From Pseudidiomarina mangrovi (GTDB taxonomy: Bacteria > Pseudomonadota > Gammaproteobacteria > Enterobacterales > Alteromonadaceae): a stretch of DNA of 64,000 nucleotides. The stretch is from assembly GCF_003999375.1 (NCBI RefSeq), contig NZ_RJLC01000016.1, forward strand, positions 62,001 through 126,000, read 5' to 3'. Shown here one piece after another: positions 57,698 through 64,000 of the stretch (its first letter is position 1; every line of letters starts with the position of its first letter). The notes beneath the pieces are model-generated. The model was given only the letters and a program-made list of their open reading frames with translations, had not been told where the DNA came from and did no database searches. The position numbers and the translations under genes were made by a program.

Positions 57698-59131
57698 ATG
57701 AGCAATCAAGTGAATACCCAAGTAGTGATTCTAGGCGGAGGCCCAGGCGGCTACTCGGCTGCCTTCCGTGCTGCTGATTTAGGCTTAGAGGCTGTTATTG
57801 TTGAGCGCTACAACGTGCTTGGCGGCGTCTGCTTAAACGTTGGCTGTATCCCGTCAAAAGCCTTGTTGCACTTGGCCAAGCATATTGAAGATGCCAAGCA
57901 CATGGGTGCTGAAGGGGTTGAATTTGCTGCACCGAAAATCGACTTAGACAAAATTCGTAAACACAAAGACGAAAAAGTCATCGGCACTTTAACCGGCGGC
58001 TTAGCACAAATGGCGAAAATGCGGAAAGTGCAAGTGGTCACCGGTAACGGTGAGTTCGTCAGCGACAAGCAATTAAAAGTCACCGACAAAGACGGCAAAG
58101 AAACCTTAGTGAACTTTGAGCACGCTATTATTGCCGCCGGTTCACAGTCGATCAAATTGCCATTCGTACCACACGATGACGAGCGTATTTGGGATTCAAC
58201 CGCAGCCCTTGAATTGCGCTTTATTCCTGAGCGCATGCTGATTTTAGGTGGCGGCATTATCGGTTTAGAAATGGGTACGGTATATAGCGCCTTAGGTGCT
58301 ACCGTGGACGTGGTCGAAATGACCGACCAGCTGATCCCACCGGCTGACAAAGACATTATGAAAGCTTACATGAAGATGATTAAGTCGAAGTTCGACAACA
58401 TCATGTTAAGCACTAAAGCGGCCAAAGTTGAAGCCAAAAAAGATGGCATTTATGTCACCTTTGAAGGCGACAAAGCGCCAACAGACCCGGTTAAATATGA
58501 CGCTGTGTTGGTGGCTGTTGGCCGTGCACCAAACGGTAAGAAATTGGCTGCTGAAAAAGCTGGCGTGAAGGTCACTGACCGTGGCTTTATTGAAGTGGAC
58601 AAGCAATTGCGTACCAACGTGAAGAATATCTTCGCTATTGGTGACATCATCGGTCAGCCAATGCTAGCGCACAAAGCGGTGCACGAAGGCCATGTTGCTG
58701 CTGAAGTCATTTCTGGCAAGAAACACTACTTTGACCCGAAAGTGATTCCTTCTATTGCCTACACCGACCCAGAATTAGCGTGGGCTGGCCTCACTGAGAA
58801 AGAAGCCAAAGAGCAAGGTATCGACTACGAAGTAGCGGTATTCCCATGGTCAGCCTCTGGCCGTGCCATTGCCCAAGGCGCTACCGATGGCATGACCAAG
58901 TTGTTGTTCGACAAAAACCACCGCATTATTGGTGGCGCAATGGTCGGCCCGAACGCCGGTGAGTTGCTGGGCGAAGTGTGTTTAGCCATTGAAATGGGCT
59001 GTGACGCCGAAGATATCGCCTTAACCGTGCATGCTCACCCAACCCTGCATGAGTCGATTGGCTTAGCTGCAGAAGTGTACGAAGGCTCAATTACTGACCT
59101 GCCGAACAAAAAGGCAGTGAAGAAGAAATAA
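57698..59131 (+). CDS. lpdA: dihydrolipoamide dehydrogenase (E3)
   Basis: 477 residues. FAD-dependent disulfide reductase that reoxidises the lipoyl groups with NAD. FAD loop ILGGGPGGYSAA (11-22), redox-active Cys45-LNVG-Cys50, NAD loop ILGGGIIGLEMG and the C-terminal HAHPTLHE with the catalytic His. AAGAGG precedes the ATG. Last gene of the pdh locus, followed by a terminator. Confidence 0.98.
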   Translation: MSNQVNTQVVILGGGPGGYSAAFRAADLGLEAVIVERYNVLGGVCLNVGCIPSKALLHLAKHIEDAKHMGAEGVEFAAPKIDLDKIRKHKDEKVIGTLTGGLAQMAKMRKVQVVTGNGEFVSDKQLKVTDKDGKETLVNFEHAIIAAGSQSIKLPFVPHDDERIWDSTAALELRFIPERMLILGGGIIGLEMGTVYSALGATVDVVEMTDQLIPPADKDIMKAYMKMIKSKFDNIMLSTKAAKVEAKKDGIYVTFEGDKAPTDPVKYDAVLVAVGRAPNGKKLAAEKAGVKVTDRGFIEVDKQLRTNVKNIFAIGDIIGQPMLAHKAVHEGHVAAEVISGKKHYFDPKVIPSIAYTDPELAWAGLTEKEAKEQGIDYEVAVFPWSASGRAIAQGATDGMTKLLFDKNHRIIGGAMVGPNAGELLGEVCLAIEMGCDAEDIALTVHAHPTLHESIGLAAEVYEGSITDLPNKKAVKKK

Positions 59132-59163
59132 TCGCAGCTTGAAATAGTAAAGATGCGATAAAT

Positions 59164-59199
59164 AAACCGGTCTGTGCGCTGCATGGGCCGGTTTTTTAT
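59164..59199 (+). terminator. rho-independent terminator after lpdA
   Basis: AAACCGG (59164-59170) and CCGGTTT (59188-59194) with a T-run; the loop is 17 bases but contains extra pairing. It ends the pdh locus 32 bases after lpdA. Confidence 0.85.
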
Positions 59200-59293
59200 T
59201 GTTCGACTGGCAGCGATCGGCTATGTTAGGGCACGTTAAAAGCGCGTGAAGAATGCGTAGAAATCATTCAGTGAATACACTACGGGGACTACT

Positions 59294-61354
59294 ATGAAAA
59301 AAATCAACACCATCGCGTTAAGCGTGGCACTGGCCTTAGGCCTAGCTGCCTGCTCACCGCAAAGCACCGAAACACAGACGAGCCAAACTGAGCAAGTACA
59401 ACAACAATTAACCTCAGGCTTAGTGCTGGAAAACTTTGATACCAATGTGCGCCCGCAAGACGACCTGTTCATGTACGTGAACGGCACCTGGTTCAACAAC
59501 ACCGAAATGCCGGGCGACCAATCGCGCATTGGCGCGTTCTTAGACTTACGTGATGAAAACCAAGCGCGTTTGCGTGCCATCATTGAAGAAGCTGCTGCAC
59601 AGCAACAAGCTGAAGGTAGCAATGCCGCTAAAATTGGTGCGTTCTACAACAGCTACATTGATGTTGAGCGCCGCAACGGTTTGGGTATTCAGCCGATTGC
59701 TGCAGAACTGGCTAGCATTGCTGAAGTCAGCAGCCATCAAGACGTTGCCACCGAAATGGCTAAACTTGGTCAACTGGGTATCAGCTCACCATTCGGCTTC
59801 TGGGTCAATGCTGATGCCAAGAACCCAGAGATCAACGCGGTTTACATGTCACAGTCAGGTTTAGGCCTGCCTGATCGCGAGTATTACCTCAGCGAAGACG
59901 AGAAGTTCGTCGAAATTCGTAACGCTTATCAAGCCTATGTTGCTGATATTCTAGCCTTTGCTGGCCACGCTGATGCAACGGCAGCCGCTGCTGACATTAT
60001 GGCGCTTGAAACCCAATTGGCTGAAATTCAGTGGACTCGGGTAGAAAGCCGTAACGCTGACAAAACCTACAACAAAAAGACTATCGCCGAAGTGCAGGCG
60101 TTATTCGGTAGCTTTGATTTCGCCAGCTATTTAGGCTCAATGGGCGTAAGTATCAACGAAGCGATTATTCGCCAACCGTCTTATTTTGAAGCTTTCGGTG
60201 CTGCTTTTGCTGATATTAGCGTAGCCAGCTGGAAGAACTATATGACGTTTAAAGCCACTGACCGTTTCGCCAGCGCACTGACTGAAGAAATGGCCACCCG
60301 TCGCTTTGAATTCTACGGCAAAGTACTGAACGGTACGCCAGAGCAAGAGCCATTGTGGAAACGTGCTGTTGACGCCACCGATGGTGTGCTCGGTGAAGCC
60401 TTAGGCGAGCTGTATGTGGCCAAACACTTCCCGCCAGCGGCTAAAGCCCGTATGGAAGAGTTGGTCGGCAACTTGATCACCGCTTACGGTGAATCCATTC
60501 AAGACCTCGAGTGGATGACTGCCGATACCAAAGCCAAAGCCCTGGAAAAATTGAGCAAATTCACACCGTACATTGGTTATCCAAGCGAGTTCCGTGATTA
60601 CTCAGCATTGACAGTTGTGGCAGATGATTTGGTCGGCAACTACAAACGCGCGGCAGCGTTTGATTTTGCTGAAGAAGTGGGCAAAATTGGCCAGCCAGTG
60701 AAAGCGGAAGATTGGGGCATGACGCCGCAAACAGTGAATGCTTATTACAGCCCAGTGCGTAATGAAATCGTCTTCCCTGCCGGTATTTTGCAACCACCAT
60801 TCTTTGATATGAACGCTGAAGATGCGGTCAACTACGGTGGTATCGGTGCGGTTATCGGGCATGAACTTGGCCATGGTTTTGATGACCAAGGTTCCAAGTA
60901 CGATGGCGATGGCAACCTGAACAGCTGGTGGACTGACGAAGACCGCGCAGCGTTTGAATTGCGTGCTAACAAACTGGCCGAGCAATATTCAACCTACGAA
61001 GCATTACCAGGCCTGTTCATCAACGGCAACTTGGCATTGGGTGAGAACATTGGCGACTTGGCTGGTTTAACCATTTCATATCGTGCCTACATGAACTCAC
61101 TGCAAGGCAAACAAGCGCCAGTGTTAGACGGCTATACCGGTCAACAGCGCGTATTCTTAGGCTGGGCGCAGGTGTGGAAAAACAAAATGCGTGATGAAGC
61201 TATGCGTACCCAAGTGGTCCGTGGCCCGCACTCACCACCAAACTTCCGCGTTAACGGTACCGTGGTGAACGTACCGGCCTTCTATGAAGCCTTTGAGGTG
61301 AAAGAAGGGGATGCCATGTACGTTGCGCCAGAAAATCGCGTGAAAATTTGGTAA
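59294..61354 (+). CDS. M13-family (neprilysin-like) metallopeptidase lipoprotein
   Basis: 686 residues. Lipoprotein signal with LAAC (Cys20), then a Gln/Thr-rich linker, the M13 N-terminal domain (about 45-420) and the catalytic domain. Zinc motif HELGH (His523, Glu524, His527) and the third ligand Glu584 in GENIGDLAG, both typical of neprilysin/PepO. NAYYSPVRNEIVFPAGILQPPFF is the conserved substrate-binding block. Likely degrades peptides in the periplasm. Single gene; its stop codon overlaps the -35 of the next promoter. Confidence 0.95.
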   Translation: MKKINTIALSVALALGLAACSPQSTETQTSQTEQVQQQLTSGLVLENFDTNVRPQDDLFMYVNGTWFNNTEMPGDQSRIGAFLDLRDENQARLRAIIEEAAAQQQAEGSNAAKIGAFYNSYIDVERRNGLGIQPIAAELASIAEVSSHQDVATEMAKLGQLGISSPFGFWVNADAKNPEINAVYMSQSGLGLPDREYYLSEDEKFVEIRNAYQAYVADILAFAGHADATAAAADIMALETQLAEIQWTRVESRNADKTYNKKTIAEVQALFGSFDFASYLGSMGVSINEAIIRQPSYFEAFGAAFADISVASWKNYMTFKATDRFASALTEEMATRRFEFYGKVLNGTPEQEPLWKRAVDATDGVLGEALGELYVAKHFPPAAKARMEELVGNLITAYGESIQDLEWMTADTKAKALEKLSKFTPYIGYPSEFRDYSALTVVADDLVGNYKRAAAFDFAEEVGKIGQPVKAEDWGMTPQTVNAYYSPVRNEIVFPAGILQPPFFDMNAEDAVNYGGIGAVIGHELGHGFDDQGSKYDGDGNLNSWWTDEDRAAFELRANKLAEQYSTYEALPGLFINGNLALGENIGDLAGLTISYRAYMNSLQGKQAPVLDGYTGQQRVFLGWAQVWKNKMRDEAMRTQVVRGPHSPPNFRVNGTVVNVPAFYEAFEVKEGDAMYVAPENRVKIW

Positions 61355-61376
61355 TTTCGCGCGTTGAGCCTATACT
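61348..61376 (+). promoter_or_regulatory. promoter of the metal-efflux locus
   Basis: TTGGTA (61348-61353), 17-base spacer, TATACT (61371-61376). The -10 ends only six bases before the ATG at 61383, so the usual start point would be the A of that ATG. No CueR-like dyad or long spacer is seen. Confidence 0.6.
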
Positions 61377-61382
61377 GCTGGC

Positions 61383-61775
61383 ATGATTATCTTGCTACGC
61401 ATGCTCATGGTAATACTGCTGCTGGGGTCGCTTGCGCCCCCGGCAGCTTTTGCTATGCCGCTGCCAAGTGAGACTGCCGAGCCGATGGCTATGGCCGAGA
61501 ATATGGCTGAGAATATGGCTGAGAGTGACCATGCCTGCTGCCCATCAGAGGGCGATGCAACGGGTATACAGAGCACTGAATCGTTATCCGCAAACCACGT
61601 CGATTGCGACAACAGTTGCAACGATTGTCAGCATTTTTGTCATGCCAGTAGCGCGGGTTTACTGACCGCTAGCCGCTCTGTGCAAACCAATCCTGATAGT
61701 GTGCGTAGTCAGCTGCTGACCACTGCACCGCATTATTCAAACACTCCACTCGATCGTCCTCCACACCGCCACTAA
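61383..61775 (+). CDS. small secreted Met/His/Cys-rich protein before cusBA
   Basis: 130 residues; no family recognised with certainty. N-terminal signal peptide (MIILLRMLMVILLLGSLAPP, cleavage near AFA), then a repeat AENMAENMAES, HACC, a Cys cluster (CDNSCNDCQHFCH) and a His-rich end (PPHRH). Such Met, Cys and His content suggests periplasmic metal binding, perhaps copper or silver handling for the efflux pump that follows after 45 bases. No ribosome site precedes the ATG, and the promoter position suggests a leaderless mRNA; ATGs at 61401 and 61407 are alternatives. Confidence 0.65.
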   Translation: MIILLRMLMVILLLGSLAPPAAFAMPLPSETAEPMAMAENMAENMAESDHACCPSEGDATGIQSTESLSANHVDCDNSCNDCQHFCHASSAGLLTASRSVQTNPDSVRSQLLTTAPHYSNTPLDRPPHRH

Positions 61776-61820
61776 AGCTTGTTTGTGTTCCGTTAAACAA
61801 TTGCTTTGGAGTGTGTGATC

Positions 61821-63077
61821 ATGTCTATCCGTCATTTTTTGCTGTCATTATGTTTGGCAACCTTAGTGCTAGCGCCGTTATCAGCAAGCGCAGTGGTACT
61901 GCAACAACACGACCATTCGGCGCATCAGCAACAGCCGTTGCTTGATGGTGTTGAAAACGCTGAATCGAGCCTGTATGTCTGCCCCATGCACCCGCATATT
62001 GTGCAGGGCGAGCCAGGGACCTGTCCGATTTGCGGCATGGACTTGGTCGCTCGTAAAAATAGCCCAAACCGCCAAGTCAGTATCAGCGTCGATGCCGGCA
62101 TGCAGCAACAATTAGGCATTCGCACCGATAGCGTCGAGCGCCGCACTTTTTGGCGCTATTACCCCACCTTAGCCACAGTGCAATGGAACGATAACGCCCG
62201 CTACCATATCCATCCGCGTGCTTCGGGTTGGCTGGAACGGCTAGCGATTCGCAGTGAGGGGCAGGCCGTTAAGCAAGGTGAGCTGCTCTATGAGATTTAT
62301 AGCCAAGAACTGGTGGTCGCCCAACAAGATTTTCTGCAAGCCAGAGATGCCGCCAGTGGCAGCCAACGTGAGCGCTTACTTCGCGACGCCCGTATGCGGC
62401 TTGAGTTACTTGGTTTCAATGCCACGCTGATTGAGCAATTACAGCGCAGCGGCGAGCTACTGTACCGCGTGCCTGTTTACGCCCCGGTTGATGGCGTGGT
62501 TACAGCGCTCAATGTGGCCCAAGGGATGTTTGTTCAGCCAGCGAGCGAACTACTGACCATTACCGGAGCCAATCAATATTGGCTGATTGCCGATGTGCCA
62601 GAACGTTATGCCGATTGGTTGCGAGTGGGTGCGCCGGCTGACATTAGTCTTGCTGCTGCCGAACTCAATGGCTATGAATCCAGCGTTGACTATATCTACC
62701 CTGAATTAGACCCAACCAGTCGTACTCAGCGCGTGCGTATTCTGCTGCCGCAACAAGCGGCTACTAACGCACTAGCAGTAGGCATGCAGGCGCAGGTTGA
62801 ACTCTACGGCGGGCCAAAACGCCAAGCCTTAGCAGTGCCCTTGGAGAGCTTAATCGTAACCGGTGCCAATAACCGCGTGATTGTGCAGCAAGACAACGGT
62901 GAATTTGTGCAACGCGAGGTGCATGTTGGCCTGATCATCAACGACTATGCGGAAATCTTACATGGTCTGAGTGAAGGTGAGCGGGTGGTGAGTTCAGGGC
63001 AGTTCCTGCTCGATTCTGAAGCGAGCTTGCGCAACAACTTCTCCGGTGCCAGCAGCGGAGACGGTCATGCTCACTAA
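61821..63077 (+). CDS. cusB: CusB-type periplasmic adaptor of a heavy-metal RND efflux pump
   Basis: 418 residues from the ATG at 61821 with GGAG nine bases upstream. Signal peptide (about 1-24), a His-rich segment ([11 protein letters not shown]), a heavy-metal-binding domain with CPMHP and CPICGM (Cys54, Cys68, Cys71), then the barrel-sandwich and beta-barrel domains of membrane-fusion proteins (about 130-400). Links the CusA pump to an outer-membrane channel, and in Cus systems passes Cu(I)/Ag(I) to it. Its stop overlaps the cusA start. The metal is inferred. Confidence 0.88.
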   Translation: MSIRHFLLSLCLATLVLAPLSASAVVLQQHDHSAHQQQPLLDGVENAESSLYVCPMHPHIVQGEPGTCPICGMDLVARKNSPNRQVSISVDAGMQQQLGIRTDSVERRTFWRYYPTLATVQWNDNARYHIHPRASGWLERLAIRSEGQAVKQGELLYEIYSQELVVAQQDFLQARDAASGSQRERLLRDARMRLELLGFNATLIEQLQRSGELLYRVPVYAPVDGVVTALNVAQGMFVQPASELLTITGANQYWLIADVPERYADWLRVGAPADISLAAAELNGYESSVDYIYPELDPTSRTQRVRILLPQQAATNALAVGMQAQVELYGGPKRQALAVPLESLIVTGANNRVIVQQDNGEFVQREVHVGLIINDYAEILHGLSEGERVVSSGQFLLDSEASLRNNFSGASSGDGHAH

Positions 63078-64000
63078 TATTATTTTATGGTCGCTGCGTA
63101 ATCGTTTATTGGTGCTGCTGGCGGCGCTATTAGCCGCCTGGCTGGGCTGGCGCGCGATGATCAGCACGCCAGTAGATGCCATTCCAGATTTATCCGACGT
63201 GCAGGTGATCATCAAAACGCCATACCCAGGGCAAGCACCAGAAATTGTCGAGCAGCAAGTGACCTGGCCGTTGGCCAACGTGATGCTGTCGGTGCCTGGG
63301 GCGACCGACGTACGCGGTTATTCGTTCTTTGGCGATTCCTATTTGTATGTATTGTTTGCCGATGGTACGGACCTGTATTGGGCCCGCAGCCGCGTGTTGG
63401 AATACTTGAATCAGGCCCGTGACCGGCTACCTGAGGGCGTTAACCCAAGCCTTGGCCCAGATGCCAGTGGGGTCGGTTGGATTTATCAGTACGCCTTAGT
63501 TGACCGCAGTGGCGAGCATGATCTAGGCCAACTCACCAGCTTACAAAACTGGTTCTTAAAGCAAGAACTGCAAAGCGTCAACGGGGTGGCTGAAGTAGCC
63601 ACCGTGGGTGGCATGGTGCAAGCCTATCAAGTGGTGGTGGAGCCGCAGCGCTTGCAAGCCTATGGCCTCACGCTGGAGCAGATTGAACAGACTATTCGCA
63701 GCGCCAATAACGAAGTCGGTGGCGGCATTATCAGCATGGCTGAGGCGGAATACATGGTGCGCGGCACTGGGTACTTGCAGTCACTGGACGACTTGCGTCA
63801 ACTGCCACTACCGGTGCTAAGCCAAGCTGGTGAAATCATTACCTTAGCCGACGTAGCGACTATTCGCCGCGGCCCTGAGAGTCGCCGTGGTATTGCCGAG
63901 CTTAATGGTGAGGGCGAAGTAGTGGGCGGTATTGTGGTGATGCGGCATGGCGAAAATGCCCGCGCCACCATAGCCGCAGTGCAGCAAAAGTTAACGCAAT
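63067..64000 (+). CDS. cusA: CusA/CzcA-type heavy-metal RND pump, 5' part only
   Basis: The first 311 codons are visible; the gene runs past the right edge. First membrane helix (about 10-27) then the start of the RND porter domain: [23 protein letters not shown] and ANNEVGGGI are typical of the HME-RND subfamily. Overlaps cusB by 11 bases. CusA and CzcA types cannot be told apart without the membrane Met residues further on; the HMBD-bearing adaptor favours copper or silver. No outer-membrane factor gene is seen upstream. Confidence 0.88.
   Translation, partial: MLTNIILWSLRNRLLVLLAALLAAWLGWRAMISTPVDAIPDLSDVQVIIKTPYPGQAPEIVEQQVTWPLANVMLSVPGATDVRGYSFFGDSYLYVLFADGTDLYWARSRVLEYLNQARDRLPEGVNPSLGPDASGVGWIYQYALVDRSGEHDLGQLTSLQNWFLKQELQSVNGVAEVATVGGMVQAYQVVVEPQRLQAYGLTLEQIEQTIRSANNEVGGGIISMAEAEYMVRGTGYLQSLDDLRQLPLPVLSQAGEIITLADVATIRRGPESRRGIAELNGEGEVVGGIVVMRHGENARATIAAVQQKLTQ

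Noticed and set aside
59253-59281. Promoter of the M13 peptidase at TACACT (59276-59281)
   Set aside because: It would start transcription within the ribosome site, and there is no -35.

Overview
The window is a stretch of chromosome from a gammaproteobacterium. The evidence is a complete dcw division/cell-wall cluster in the E. coli order, the zapE/zapG/degQ, rplM-rpsI, petABC-sspAB, lpoA-yraN-diaA-dolP, pilABCD-coaE-zapD, nadC/ampDE and pdhR-aceEF-lpd neighbourhoods, and a class A RNase P RNA of E. coli type. Together with the presence of petABC, DciA, a MurE carrying the meso-DAP signature and an M23 peptidase beside secA, this points to a marine Alteromonadales-type bacterium. Idiomarinaceae is my best guess, but it is inferred from gene content and order only.

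Layout. 1-2.4 kb: a DegQ-type periplasmic protease (cut by the window edge), ZapG and the divergent ZapE. 2.4-5.05 kb: a Na/phosphate cotransporter, then rplM-rpsI with a strong promoter, a structured leader and a terminator. 5.1-12.7 kb: the accessory part, a 2164-residue SpvB/FG-GAP/RHS polymorphic toxin with a zincin-like (HELIH) C-terminus, an overlapping exported partner protein and the remains of a second RHS tip. 12.7-16.4 kb: petABC (cytochrome bc1) and sspAB. 16.4-19.9 kb (minus strand): lpoA, yraN, diaA, dolP. 19.9-21.15 kb: rsmI and rnpB. 21.2-39.2 kb: the uninterrupted dcw cluster mraZ to lpxC, with a recognisable MraZ operator. 39.2-43.7 kb: dciA, an M23 peptidase, secA, mutT. 43.7-49.5 kb (minus strand): the type IV pilus genes pilA, pilB, pilC, pilD followed by coaE and zapD. 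49.9-52.3 kb: nadC divergent from ampDE. 52.4-59.2 kb: pdhR with a PdhR operator, aceE, aceF, and lpd from its own promoter. 59.3-61.4 kb: an M13 metallopeptidase lipoprotein. 61.4-64 kb: the start of a CusBA-type heavy-metal efflux operon preceded by a small Met/His/Cys-rich secreted protein.

How the genes work together. Most of the window builds the envelope: MurC-G, MraY and Ddl make lipid II, FtsW/FtsI polymerise it at the septum, LpoA assists peptidoglycan synthesis, AmpD recycles turnover products, and FtsZ with FtsA and the accessory ZapD, ZapE and ZapG organise division. LpxC and SecA link this to lipopolysaccharide synthesis and protein export. The unusual part is the RHS locus, which sits between rpsI and petA, genes that with sspAB are commonly close neighbours in related bacteria. 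It has the architecture of a replaceable toxin tip with a translationally coupled immunity candidate, and it carries the scar of a previous or displaced tip module. I consider it the most likely place for undescribed biology here. Beyond it, the interest lies mainly in regulatory DNA: an L13 leader, a MraZ box, a PdhR box, unexplained dyads before petA and pilA, and a promoter that seems to produce a leaderless mRNA at the metal locus.
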